Shown piece after piece: positions 34,452 through 44,886 of a stretch of 64,000 nt of DNA. The notes under the pieces were generated by a model. That model ran no database searches. It had not been told where the DNA came from and saw nothing but the letters and a program-made list of their open reading frames with translations. Within the stretch, counting starts at the first letter, position 1, and the number at the start of each line of letters is the position of its first letter. Origin of the DNA: Sanguinoderma infundibulare (lineage: Eukaryota > Basidiomycota > Agaricomycetes > Polyporales > Polyporaceae); contig JAVLRN010000003.1 in NCBI GenBank assembly GCA_032821775.1, forward strand, positions 186,001 to 250,000, given 5' to 3'. Made by a program: the position numbers and the translations under genes.

Positions 34452-35041
34452 ATGTTCGCCCGCTCCCTCGCGTCCGTCTACACTGTCGTCTCCCTCGCGA
34501 TACTGGCCGCCGCCGTACCGCAAATCATCCCGATCACCCCGGGTCCTCCGCTCCCTCCTGGAGGCGTCCCTAGCCCTGGGGGCGTCACCTTTATCCCCAT
34601 ACCGCCTGCGGTCACGACCTCGCGGCCGACGTCGGAGTGTAGGGCCGGCCCGATCCAGTGCTGCGACACGCTCCAGAATGTACGTATCCGTTACTCACCG
34701 GCGCATGTGCTCATATCGGCCTGTGCTTGTCAGGTGACGCACCCCGAGGCGGCGACGATCTTCGGCTTCCTGGACCTCATCGTAGAGCGGGGCAAGGACA
34801 TCGTGCTCGGCAAGTCGTGCTCGCCGATCAACGGGGTGAGCCACACGGAGTGCAAGCAGAACGTGGTGTGCTGCCAGAACAACAACGTCGTGAGTGCTCT
34901 TTTGCTCTCCCTCTCTCTCTCTCTCCGAGCCATCTCCGTTTTGTCTACGTACTCGTCGCCGGTCGAGAGGTTTGGTGCTCACATAGTCGACGGTAGAACG
35001 GCGGCCTCATCTCCGTGGGTTGCGCGCCGATCTTCCTCTGA
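34452..35041 (+). CDS. class I hydrophobin H2
   Basis: Exons 34452-34679, 34734-34889 and 34997-35041; 142 residues. Signal peptide MFARSLASVYTVVSLAILAA; a spacer rich in Pro and Gly (about residues 23-60) is the longest of the three copies. Cysteines: C63, C70-C71, C105, C116, C122-C123, C137. Exon 2 reads VTHPEAATIFGFLDLIVERG, then CSPINGVSHTECKQNVVCCQN. The Cys-loop contents and the end (ISVGCAPIFL) are almost those of H3, so H2 and H3 are closer to each other than to H1. Transcription is probably strong and developmentally regulated, as is usual for hydrophobins; only the TATA box and the conserved upstream region are visible here. Confidence 0.95.
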
Positions 35042-35772
35042 GGAGCGTCGCGGTCGTGCCAGCACGCCGACGGACGCCCCGGTCGCGGCGCGGTGTGGGG
35101 TTATACAGAGGTTGAATGGACAGATGACTCTGCATGGACTTGATATGGAAGTTGGCGCGTAGGAGGGTCGAACAGTTCAAGTGTATGATCTGGGCTTCGG
35201 GAATATTGTATCGGAGTGTCGCCTATATTGTTTGGGTTCCGGCATTGTAACCAGCTTGCCAGGATCAGAAATTCCCCACAGGATCTGTGCCTTGGTTCTG
35301 GCATCGGGAGCGTCCACTGGCACGGGTGTTCAAACGTTCATTTCATTGTCGATTCATGGAGAACCTCGGGCTTGAGCTTGAGGGGCGTGGTCGTGGGAAG
35401 AATGATAGCCGAAGCATCGTGGCACCTTGGGCGTCTGAGATACTGCATCGGGACACCACTGCCTTGTCTGCGACTCGCAACCTCATCTCCGAGACGTATT
35501 CTGCGTTCGCCGTTCTCACCAGGTCCTCGCCGCTCGTTGAGTCGAGTGATATGCACTAGAGATGCTGTACCCCCAATTTTGGAGAGTGAGAGCTGCTTCA
35601 CGTGATTCACGTCGTTCGAGGAGACTTCTATTCGGCTCAGCATCGTCCCTCTTTGGCGGGCAGCTGGCTCCACTCGTTTCCCTCTCACCTTACGCACCCT
35701 TGCCTCTCGAAGCTAGCCTTCGTCCTTATCCCCCCGCATCGTCTGTCTGTCATCATATCTCTCGGTTCCACC

Positions 35773-36786
35773 ATGGCCCCCGTCTTCACCCGCGCCCTCA
35801 CCACCCGGTCCCCCTCTGGCATGTCTCCCGAAGCCTTCTCGCTATACGTACGGGTCCTGGCGATCGTCGTACTCTCCACCTTCCTCGCCTCGGTACTCTT
35901 CGTGGTTTACCGCCGTCGGCTCCGCAACCGGACGCTTACCACCCAAGTCGAGGCCCAGGCCGAGGTCGACAAGGCATGCGAAGACGCGTCAAGCTCGACG
36001 TCTTCCAGGCACCCGGTCCTTCCCCTCCCTCTCGAGCCCACGCTCTCTGATGCGCAGGTCGCATACGAGTCCAATCCTCTTCCCCCGTGCGAGGCTCCCT
36101 TCAAGACGCGTGAGATGGGGACCGCGTTCGGGTCTAATACCTCCGTCGTGACCACTGCGGAGGATCCTCTCGCGTACCCTCATAACGTCCCATCGGCGTC
36201 CTCCCCAGATTCTCCCAGCATATATTCTTCTACGTCGAGCCCCTCCTTCCCCGATCGCGTGTCAAACCCGCTCCCCTTCCGGCTGCCCCAGACGCTTTCT
36301 GGGCTCGACGAGTCCAGCACCACCGACTCAGTGGTCATCGCGCCCTATATGTTCGCTACCTCTCCGGACCCAGGTTCCCCCAAGTCGGCCCAAGTCTTCG
36401 GCGGTCGCATCGAGGCCTCACCCCGAGGCCCTTCGGTGCCCGCCCGTACCATCTCTAACACGAACGGCAACAACTCCTACACCTCCGCGGATACCGAGTC
36501 CGATCTCGAGGTGGACCTTGGCACCGTCAAGCTCAGTTGCAAACGGTACGCTACCCTTATCGACGCCGTCTCCCTTTCGTTCTCTTCCCCGGACCTCGGG
36601 CTTCCGTACACGAAGACCGGATTTCCTCTCAGACTCGTGGACGACGATTCTGCCTCTGACCTAGGCGACGACGTCCGAGACGTCTATTTTGGCCATGACA
36701 GCGATGAGGATGACGACGACGACGGGTGCGATCTCGGAGTTTCCCGAGGTTTTTCGGGGGGCGGGGACTCCGTCTTTGCGTTATAG
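35773..36786 (+). CDS. single-pass membrane protein, family M-B, copy b
   Basis: 337 residues, one exon, differing from copy a (27803) at only a small number of positions: for example TTRSPSG for TARSPSG, STFLASV for ATFLASV, AEVDKAC for AEIDKAC, FPDRVSN for LPDSVSN. The leader (from about 35570) and the 3' flank (to about 36960) are nearly identical too, so the hydrophobin/M-B unit was duplicated recently or has been homogenised by gene conversion. Features: helix about residues 23-47, TTQVEAQ at 57-63, acidic tail ending GGGDSVFAL. An upstream in-frame ATG at 35602 would add 57 residues, but copy a lacks that extension in frame, so the shorter start is preferred. Confidence 0.82.
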   Translation: MAPVFTRALTTRSPSGMSPEAFSLYVRVLAIVVLSTFLASVLFVVYRRRLRNRTLTTQVEAQAEVDKACEDASSSTSSRHPVLPLPLEPTLSDAQVAYESNPLPPCEAPFKTREMGTAFGSNTSVVTTAEDPLAYPHNVPSASSPDSPSIYSSTSSPSFPDRVSNPLPFRLPQTLSGLDESSTTDSVVIAPYMFATSPDPGSPKSAQVFGGRIEASPRGPSVPARTISNTNGNNSYTSADTESDLEVDLGTVKLSCKRYATLIDAVSLSFSSPDLGLPYTKTGFPLRLVDDDSASDLGDDVRDVYFGHDSDEDDDDDGCDLGVSRGFSGGGDSVFAL

Positions 36787-37589
36787 TTGTTTCTTCGCCG
36801 TCACATGTCTATCCGATGGCACACACTAGCACGCATTACTATTCAGCATCCAATGTATGGTACATAGCGGGATGATATCTATTTGGCGTATCTTGATCGT
36901 GTTTTGACTGTTTCGACCGCTGCTTCGCGCAAGTGGGGTGTACGAGCCAGACCGTGACGTCTTAGACTAGTATGTAGGTTGTATGGATGCGATCTGTGAT
37001 TTCATGCGGCTCATTCAATTATTCATTCATTCAGAATCCCGTTTATTGCCCATGGAGGCCTAGCCTTATGGTAGTCAGTACGTACGGAGTTAGCTATAGT
37101 AGATTGAATATATGTCGAGCCATTCGAGCGTTGGGTCCGGAGACCCGTGCAAAACCAGAGGTGTGAATCGTAGGAGTGCGAAGCTAGGGTGCGTACGTTC
37201 TTATGTGGATGGTAGACACGGCCGGTTTGCACAAGGTAAAGCAGAGTTTCTCATGATGCCATGCACCATGCATTCAGATTGGCTTTTCCTAGGGATAGCT
37301 CTGATCGCACAGCGCAGTGGACGTGCAGAGTCTGTCCCTCCGTGCTTGGCTAAAGCGATGGACATCTGAGCTTCCTTCGACTTGCATGCCGGCATCGTTT
37401 GCTTTTGACGTTGGCCGATACTCGAGCTTGAGGCGTATATTGATGATAGACAGGGACGACGAATCCGCGATGGCCGAGTCGGAGGTGCAACAATCAGTGC
37501 ATATCGTCTCCACAGGGTACACGCGTGACTCTCGAGATCGGATCCGTCAGTTACCAAGTGCTCATGCGCTCCGCGACTCTCCAACACTA
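36787..37589. other. intergenic, M-B 3' flank and unassigned sequence
   Basis: The first 175 bp are the M-B 3' flank shared with 28817-28990. The remainder has short frames only. A weak (TTCA)n tract lies near 37013-37032. No family of this window is recognised. Confidence 0.45.
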
Positions 37590-37885
37590 TGTACTGTTCG
37601 TCTTCACATGGCACTGTGTGCGCGCGTTTCGCATCCCGACTTGGGACTCATCCTGCGACGGTGATGACGCGAACGAGTCATGACATATCATTCATTGGAT
37701 CTCCGGTCTAGGAACACAGAAAGAAGTGAATCGTCTGCAAGGAAAGCAACACGTGCGTAGTGAGATGACGTTGCGAGGCGGATCGAGCAATGCAATAAGT
37801 ACTTGATGGGAAAAGGAGCCGATTGCGACTGAAGAAGGGGATCGTCATAGGATAGACTCGAAGAACCTGCCAGTTGCGGGCCAGG

Positions 37886-38845
37886 TCAGAAGTAGCCGCC
37901 GGGGAGGGTGAGGTCCTGCTGTTCGTCGATTGCGAGCTTCGCGTCCCCGAGATCAACGGCTGGGCTAGCAACATCGCGCTTGCCCGTGGAAAGGTCGTGC
38001 GCGGAGAGCGACAAGGAGAGCGTAACGACGACGGCAGGGGACTGCTTATGGTCAATCGCGACCTCGCTTGGGTTGAGACCGGGCTTGCACACCGCGTCCG
38101 CGTCCACGCTCTCGCGCTGGTAGGGGGTGGCGACAGAGTCGCACGTGGATGGTGTCTCGGGCGTTGAGGGTGTCTTGGGCGTACACTCGGTAGCCTGCTT
38201 CGTCGAGGATGCGTCGTGCACGTGGGTGTAGATGGTACTACCCGAGGACACAGAGACCAAGCGGTTGGAGGAGCGGGGGACGTAGGCAGTGTAGACGATG
38301 GAGCCAGTGGTGTTGTTCTGAGTGACGCGGGAGGAGTCTGAGGTCTTGGAGGCCGAACGATGGGCACCGGGATGGGCGTTCATCACGGCGGCGACGATGG
38401 CCGCGTCGACATCAGCGAGAGGCGTCGAAGGGTCCCGGGCCAAGGTGACCCACGACTCCTTCAACATGGCCTCTCTTGACTCGCCGCCGTCGTCGTCGAG
38501 GGTGTTTGACATCTTGTGCGTAGCGTCCGAGTCCACGGGAGATTGTCGAAGCTCCACTTCGTAAGGCGAGGAAGAGGCTGACAAGGGTAAAGAGACGCCA
38601 TCCAGCCTGCCTTCGGAAGCGACGGGCTGGAGCACCGGGACCTGGGCCTCAACCTGAGTCGTGAACTGGGTGCGGCTGCGCTGGCGGCGAATGCGGATGG
38701 CGACGATTGCAGCAGCGGGAAGCACGAGGAGGACGAGTACGGAGAGGCAGATGAGTCCGAAGACCTCAGGAGACATGGAGCCGAAGATGTCCGGGCCGGA
38801 GAAGGACCGAGGATTGTTCTGGGTTGGAAGGAATGACGGTGGCAT
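37886..38845 (-). CDS. single-pass membrane protein, family M-A, copy b
   Basis: 319 residues, one exon, longest of the M-A proteins. N-terminus MPPSFLPTQNNPRSFSGPDI, helix about residues 27-50 (VFGLICLSVLVLLVLPAAAI), basic IRIRRQRSR, then TTQVEAQVPVLQPV. The tail contains MLKESWVTLARDPSTPLADV, a Thr/Pro-rich stretch (CTPKTPSTPETPSTCD) and an end AKLAIDEQQDLTLPGGYF unlike copies a and d. The K[QR]YA block is replaced by a related TLSLSLSAHDLS segment. An in-frame ATG at 38983 would add 46 residues (MVSLLGKYSRRC...). The same ATG context is found in copy c, so it may be the start of a spliced leader exon, with GTTCGT after CACCAG as possible donor. Confidence 0.78.
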   Translation of the reverse strand: MPPSFLPTQNNPRSFSGPDIFGSMSPEVFGLICLSVLVLLVLPAAAIVAIRIRRQRSRTQFTTQVEAQVPVLQPVASEGRLDGVSLPLSASSSPYEVELRQSPVDSDATHKMSNTLDDDGGESREAMLKESWVTLARDPSTPLADVDAAIVAAVMNAHPGAHRSASKTSDSSRVTQNNTTGSIVYTAYVPRSSNRLVSVSSGSTIYTHVHDASSTKQATECTPKTPSTPETPSTCDSVATPYQRESVDADAVCKPGLNPSEVAIDHKQSPAVVVTLSLSLSAHDLSTGKRDVASPAVDLGDAKLAIDEQQDLTLPGGYF

Positions 38846-39735
38846 CGTGCAGCTGAAGCCAAGCGTTGCCAGCGGGAGAGGTGGGGATGGGGGGAGTACC
38901 TGGGAGGTGGAAGATTGGGACGAACCTGGTGACAGACGAGTGACAGCGCATCGCCGAGAGTATTTTCCGAGGAGGCTGACCATGGTTGGCAGTCAGCCTC
39001 TATCTAGACAGTTTTGGATGATGATGTAGGCCACGGAGCGGAGGCGGTCTGTGAAGTACACAGACTATGCCTGTCGCTCACATCTGAGACCGATAGATAT
39101 CTGAGGAGCGGGAAGCGTGGCTCGATGATGTATGGGTTTTACTCCTAACATTCCTTCCTTCGAACGCCTGAATGAAGCTGTGTCGCATCTGCAATAATTT
39201 TCAGCACGACGAGTTCATGGACAGCCAGGAAAGGAGGGCTCGGACCGGGGCGCAAAGATATCCTGGATTACGTAAGGCCTTACGTGGAGTAAGCGGAATC
39301 CAAAACGCTTTCCCACAAAGTTCTTCTTCCTGCTCCGTGTAAAAAAGATCTAGAGTTAATATACTTTTTAACCTACTTGTCATGCTGGAAATTATTGCAG
39401 ATGCGATACAGCTCCAATCAGGCTTTCAAAGGAAGGGGAAGGAATGTTAGTGAGTAAACCCATACATCATCGAGCCACGCTTCCCGCTCCTCAGATATCT
39501 ATCGGTCTCGGACGTGAGCGACAGGCATAGTCTGTGTACTTCACAGACCGCCTCCGCTCCGTGGCCTACATCATCATCCAAAACTGTCTAGATAGAGGCT
39601 GACTGCCAACCATGGTCAGCCTCCTCGGAAACTACTCTAGGCGATGCGCTGTCACTCGTCTGTCACCAGGTTCGTCTCAATTTTCCACCTCCCCCATTCT
39701 CACCTCTCCCGTCAACGCCCGGCTTCAACTACACG

Positions 39736-40650
39736 ATGGCACGGTCATTCCTTCCAAACAAGCCTCGGTCCGTCTCCGGCACAGACATCTTCGGGATAAT
39801 CTCACCTGAGGTCTTCGGACTCATCTGCCTCTCCGTACTCGTCTTCCTCGTGCTTCCCACTGCTGCAATTGTCGCCATCCGCCTTCGCCGCCAGTGCAGC
39901 CGCACTCGGTTCACGACTCAGGTCGAAGCCCAGGTCCCGGTGCTCCAGCCCGTCGCTTCTGAATGCAAGGTTGACAACGTATCTTTCCCCTCGTCAGCCT
40001 CTTCCTCGCCTTACGAAGTGGAGCTTCAGCCATCTGCCCTGGACGCTACATGCAATATTTCAGCCACTATCGACGACGGCGGCCAGAAGTCTACGATGCT
40101 CCCTAGAGAAGCCCTGTCCAAGGAGCCTTCCACGACTCCTGCTGATGTCGACATCACCACTGAGACGAATGCCGACCCCGGTCCGCATTGTTCCGTCTTC
40201 AAGGTCTCGGAGTCCTCCCGTATTACTCAGAGCAACACATCTGGCTCGATCCTCAAGACCGCCGACATTCCCAGCTCCCCGAATGGCTGAACCTCAGTGT
40301 CCTCGCGTACCATTTGCACCCACGCGGACGACGCGTCCTCGACAAAGCAGGTTAGCGAGTGCACGCCCAAGACACCATCCCCGTGCGACTCTGTCCCCAC
40401 TACCTATGAGCATGAGGCCGTGGGCGCGGACACAGTGAGCGAGCCCAACCCAGCAGATGTCGCGATTGACAGCAAGCTGTGCGCTCCCATCGTTGATACG
40501 CTCTCCGTGTCGGTCTCCGCGCAGGACCGTTCCACGGGTGATTCCGTCGTCCGGCACTCCCAGTCCAACCCAGCCGATGGGGATTTGGGGGTCGCGAAGC
40601 TGGCAATCGACGAAGACCATGACGTCATCGTCCCTGGCAGCTACTTTTGA
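39736..40650 (+). pseudogene. single-pass membrane protein, family M-A, copy c with internal stop
   Basis: The frame is open from ATG 39736 to TGA at 40288-40290 (SSPNG-stop-TSVSS) and then continues without shift to 40650, ending DVIVPGSYF like copy b. Read through, it would be 304 codons. Copy b has SSNRLVSVSS at this place. The membrane part is intact: VFGLICLSVLVFLVLPTAAI, RLRRQ, TTQVEAQVPVLQPV. The block MLKESWVTLARDP has been reduced to EALSKEPSTTPADV. A truncated 184-residue protein that keeps the helix could still be made. It is the mirror partner of copy b in the inverted repeat. Confidence 0.75.
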
Positions 40651-40802
40651 CCTTGCCGGGCTCAGCCTGTCTGGATCACCGAGCGACTGGCAGCTTCTAC
40701 GAGTGTATCTATCCCATAACGACCCCCTTCCTCAGTCGCCACCGGCCTTGTCTCGTTCAGTTTTGCTGGACTCCTCTTGTGCGCTTCTCTCACCACGCAC
40801 AT

Positions 40803-41118
40803 CAGTAAAGTCGGATTTTGCTTAACGGCTTAACGGCTTAACGGAAAATGGCCATCCTCCCCCCCGGATCTTGGTGGATATCCTGGGCAAACTTCTACCT
40901 CCAAAGTCTCGAGGAGACATCTCTTTGTCCCTCGCCGTGTGCCAGTCAGAGTGCGGGGGAGCGGTGCTGGTAGAAGGGAGGTCGTCAGTGGCGGCACTTA
41001 CGGGCGCTTCGAGACCTGCTTACGGCTTATCGGCTTATCGTGCTTAACGGCTGCTTAACGTGCTTAACGGTGCTTAATGGCCCCGTTAAGCACAGTTAAG
41101 CAATTTCTAGAAGTACTG
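40803..41118. mobile_element. hAT-like MITE, 316 bp
   Basis: The insertion is absent from the left arm of the inverted repeat, where the target reads ACGCACGT (reverse complement of 37751-37758). Here the element is flanked by ACGCACAT (40795-40802) and ATGCACGT (41119-41126), an 8-bp duplication with one transition in each copy. Ends are inverted: CAGTAAAG ... TTGCTTAACGG on the left, CAGTACTTC ... TTGCTTAACTG when read from the right. Inside are many CTTAACGG or CTTATCGG words (40820-40842, 41026-41090). It has no coding capacity. The 8-bp duplication and CAG-type ends point to hAT. Confidence 0.8.
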
Positions 41119-42689
41119 ATGCACGTGTTGCTTCCTTGCAGACAATTCGATTGCGAGAGATTCTTCGGTTCTTTTTTATGTTTGTTGGACTAGAGAGCCA
41201 ATGCATAACATTTCATGAACTCGTTCTTGGCATCGCCGTCACAGGATGATTCCCAAGTCCGCAAGATGAGTGCATACAATGTCGCACGAAGATGTTAAAC
41301 AGTATTGCTGCAGGGTCATCGAGCGCATGAGCACCTAAGAATAGTATCTCAGACGCCCCATATGCACACCGGTCCGTGACCCGATCGATGTGGAAATCAG
41401 AGTTGGTGACCGTCCTGCTGCTCTTCCTCCGCCTCCTCCTGCGCTACTCTCTGGCAAACATCCCCGTGTGTATCCTCACTACTTGAAAGCTTGTCTCCAT
41501 CGAAGAACTCATTCAAGATGTTATATTACCCCGCAGGATTCGACCCAGTTCTACAGCACAAATAGCCAAGAAAGGCGACCCCAACCCAACTAGTAAGTCA
41601 TTTGATCGTCCACTTGATGGCTCAGCCAATCCCTCAACTGAGTATCCCACTCGCACAAGTGCTCAATGTCGATGCGCTCCTGTCAATATTTGCCTCCGCC
41701 GACTCGTCGACGAAGCTTGTCTTTATGTCGACTTGCTACGTCATCTACCAGGAGGGTGGAAAGCTGTTTCTCAATGACAAGCGCGTTCACATCGACACTG
41801 TCATGAAGCTAGAGTCCTTCCTCATGTTCATGAACGCGGACGGATTCTCCCGGATGCCTTACTTGCGTTATCTCAGCCTCACTAGTATATCCGGACCGTC
41901 CGCCAAGCAGCTCAAGAGCCTATTCGTACGCCTCGGCCCCGTCTCTCGGCTCGAGTCCTTGGTCATCCTTCAGTTAGAAACGTTTCTTTTCGAACACCCT
42001 CCTTTCGCCGAGGCGATCGCCGAGTTGACCAGCCTCAGGGAGATTCGTTTCTCTGAGGTTGGAAAACGCTCACTCGAGATGCTTCCATCGCTGCGCTCAA
42101 CCCTGGAATTCGCGGACATCGGGATGATGGGCGGCGGGGACATCATCCACCTCCTCCGCCATTCCGCACCTCATCTCCGCGAACTGTCTGTCGAGAACAC
42201 CATTGACACTGCCGACCCTCTCCACGGTCCGCAGTATCCGCTCCTGTCCACCCTGATCCTCTCGTCTCCGCATTCTCTGGTGACCTGGCACTACGTCCAT
42301 GCATTCCAAAATCTCACTCACCTGGCCATCCACGCAATGCATCGTTCGGACAACATCGTGAGACGCAGCTTGCCGGAGTTGCGAGAGAATAACGCATCCG
42401 GACTTCGTCGGCACGGTTCCTGGACATCGCTGGACACGTTCTTCAGCACCTTCGCGTAGAGTATACAACGACACTTGCAAGTTCGACGCCTATTAGGCGT
42501 CTCCCACTTGCAAGTCCCCGGGATAGGCGCCGGAAAACACAGCCACATTCTCACCTCGTCTCACCCCCATAGCGGCCTCTACCATCCTCGTTGGCCTCCC
42601 CGCCATTGGCCCGCCTCCTGCTCATCGGTCGGCCTCACCGGCAACCATCACGAGCGCAAAAAAAGTAGATAAGCGCTTCCAAAAAAAAA

Positions 42690-42772
42690 GGGTCACTTCC
42701 GGGCTTGAACCCCGTGCATGCAGTCTCCACCGCTAATCACTGATCACATTATCCACTAGACTATCACCACTT
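42690..42772 (-). other. tRNA-like sequence near the left end of the hAT-like element
   Basis: Minus strand: an A-box-like TAGTCTAGTGG, a B-box-like GGTTCAAGCCC and a T9 run about 10 bases further on, as for RNA polymerase III. The acceptor and anticodon stems do not pair properly, so it is not a functional tRNA by eye. It points out of the element. Confidence 0.4.
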
Positions 42773-42851
42773 GATATAGATACAAAGTTTAGGCAATACA
42801 TAGCCATCCTCGGGCCGCAAACTTGCAAGTACGTCCCTCGACTGACCCACC

Positions 42852-44495
42852 TCAGCCCAGGTTCCTCGTGTCCGGCGTTCGCGCCCCCTTCCCAACGTCC
42901 ACGCGTCGGCCCTCCCCTTTCCGACGATGTTCCGTCCGTTGCAGCATCGTCCCCAGTGGCGAGTCCGAGAACGTCTCCCAATTGCGCTCCCTGTCCCGCT
43001 CTCGCTCCCTGTCCAGATTGCGCTTGTTCGAGGACAGCGAGAGGTGCCGCGAGAGGTGCAGGTTTGATGGCGGCGGTGTCGGCAGCTTCTCAAACGGCGA
43101 GTTAAAGGGTGAAGATGAGGACATCGGCATGAGCTGTGCGCTTTCTGGCCGTTTCCGACACCGCGGTGGTGGCACCGGTGGGGGCGAGGGATGATGCAGA
43201 AATTGCGATCGGCCAACACAGGGAGACGTGTTCGCGCTCGCTGGCGTTACACAATCCACGTCTACGCCGAGCGCAAGTGCGGAGGGCTTGCAGTCAGGGT
43301 GCGTTGGCAGAGGATCGGGCGGGAGTTCTGAGAGCGGTCTCGGTGGGGTATTAGTTGGCGATGACACGCACCGTCGCTGGGGTGGTTCAGATGCGGCACC
43401 ATTCGTAGAAGCCGGAATGAGGGCCGCACGCTTGAGAGGAAATAGAGAAGCCGTTGCGACCTGCTCGAAAGATCAGGCAGGAGCGGCGGTCAAGGCAGTC
43501 GGGCTGAGATTCCGCTGTGGCGGTAGTTTGGGGACTGGATTGCGGACCGGATTGCGAACTGCGGTACGGTCAGCGTAGATCCAGCAGACGAAGCAGAAGA
43601 GCTCACATTTTCGCTGGGGCTAATGCTGCGCATGCGCTGTCCTCAGCCACTCGAGTCGGAGCTGCTCCTTCATGATGCGCTCTTGCTCGAGCTTTTGCTT
43701 CAAACTTTGTGCAATTCACGTCGCCTGCAGAGATTGCTGGATAAGAGTATTCGTCATGTGTGGGATTGCGACGTTGCAGGTCGTGTGCAGGATGGTGGGA
43801 ACAGGTGCAGGCAATTCACGATTTGCCTGCGGCTGCTGCTGATTCATAGATACATGTCGGGGAGGCGGCAGTACGGGTGGCTTCTGAGGGGGTAATGGGG
43901 GTATCTTGCTGTCCGCAGGACGTGTACCACTACCAGGGAAAACAGCCACACCTGCGGGCGCAGACTGCAGCGGGGGGACCCGTGGAAGACATATAGGGTG
44001 GAGCATCATGCTCGAACGGACTGCAGTCGGAACGCAGCAAGCAGAAGACACGAACACACCTTGGACGAAGATGAGGGTGGGGTCCATCTCCTTGCCATCA
44101 AGCACATGGGACACAAGCTTCAGGACGGCAAAGAACTGGCCGCCACTCAATGTATCTGCGGCTCCTAACTCGGGCGAGAAGAGCCAGAGGATCTGCAGCT
44201 GAGATGGTGAGGCACGACCGAGTCTGGATGAGGACAAGGACGCACCGAGTCGAGCGTGTTGGACGTGAGTGTGGGATAGCGGCCCCTCAGCCATGCTCGT
44301 GCTTCGCGGACCGTGGGTGGGGGAGGTCTGGAGGAGGACGGCGCCGAGTTGGATGGCTGCGTGATATGCGAACTTGAACGTGACTATTGTTTCGAGCCCG
44401 GCGAGGAGGAGGTCTAAAGGTCGATGTTGGGGTCTGCAGGCAGATCCTGTTAGCTTTGATATCTGGAACATGAAGGCGGATGGGTACGACGACAC
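42852..44495 (-). pseudogene. captured gene fragments inside the transposon
   Basis: Two consecutive minus-strand open stretches. The first (44495-43716) includes KFAYHAAIQLGAVLLQTS and LQILWLFSPELGAADTLSGG followed by QFFAVLKLVSHVLDGKEMD and then Pro-rich sequence; the order helix, loop, S/T-GGQFF, helix resembles an EH (Eps15 homology) domain of a fungal endocytic protein. The second (43367-42852) is Ser/Pro/Arg-rich (PPRPLSELPPDPLPTHPDC, NLDRERERDRERNWETFSDS) and looks like a disordered scaffold tail. A GTGTGTTCG donor-like site follows LIFVQ. Both probably come from one spliced host gene picked up by the element. The EH assignment is tentative. Confidence 0.35.
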
Positions 44496-44807
44496 ACAGA
44501 GGGAGGGTCAGTGCACTAAACAGTACTGCTCTGATGAAACCTATTGGTGCGAGCGCATAGGGGCAGGCGGGACAAGATAGACAGTGGCAGACGGTGTAGA
44601 TGGCAGGCGGCGGGACGAGCGAGAAAGATGGCGGAGCAAGGGCTGCGAGAGCGCCTAGGGGGATAGGCGGATGGGAGGCACGCATTCGAAGGGGACTGAT
44701 GGGATGGTGGCAGGAGACTTGCAAGTTGCCCAACTTGCAAGTATGCGGGACAGATTCAGCCAGGCACTGGCGCAAAAGGTATATGAGTCTCAAACAATGA
44801 CCAAAGT

Positions 44808-44886
44808 CAAAGCCCACTTAGCTTACTTGTTAAAGCGCCTGGCTCATTTGTTGGGCACGGGGTTCGAACCCGGCTCGCTCTTCGTT
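44808..44886 (+). other. tRNA-like sequence near the right end of the hAT-like element
   Basis: Plus strand: TTAGCTTACTTGTTAAAGCG resembles a tRNA D-arm/A box, CCTGGCTCATTTG resembles an anticodon arm with CAT, and CGGGGTTCGAACCCGG is a T-arm/B box. The acceptor stem does not pair and the only T run is short (TTTT). It is probably derived from a tRNA, possibly tRNA-Met, and points out of the element like its counterpart at the left end. Confidence 0.4.

Larger units (their letters stand above)
37590..41310. repeat. long inverted repeat carrying divergent M-A genes
   Basis: The left arm, about 37590-39210, reads as the reverse complement of the right arm, about 39379-41310. The 168-bp spacer (39211-39378) contains the 16-bp palindrome ACGTAAGGCCTTACGT (39270-39285). 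Non-coding arm sequence next to the spacer is nearly identical over about 230 bp (for example CATACATCATCGAGCCACGC). The coding parts have drifted more. The right arm is longer by a 316-bp MITE. The pair makes M-A copies b and c divergent genes with a shared 0.9-kb promoter region. Confidence 0.85.

Noticed and set aside
37590..41310. LTR retrotransposon as source of the inverted repeat
   Set aside because: The repeats are inverted, carry M-A genes, and no polymerase or gag motif is present.
42690..42772. True tRNA gene
   Set aside because: A and B boxes are present but acceptor and anticodon stems do not pair; position inside the element ends favours a tRNA-derived module.
43228..44377. Plus-strand frames inside the hAT-like element as transposase pieces
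   Set aside because: They are short and lack hAT dimerisation or zinc-finger BED motifs; the minus strand carries the more protein-like sequence.
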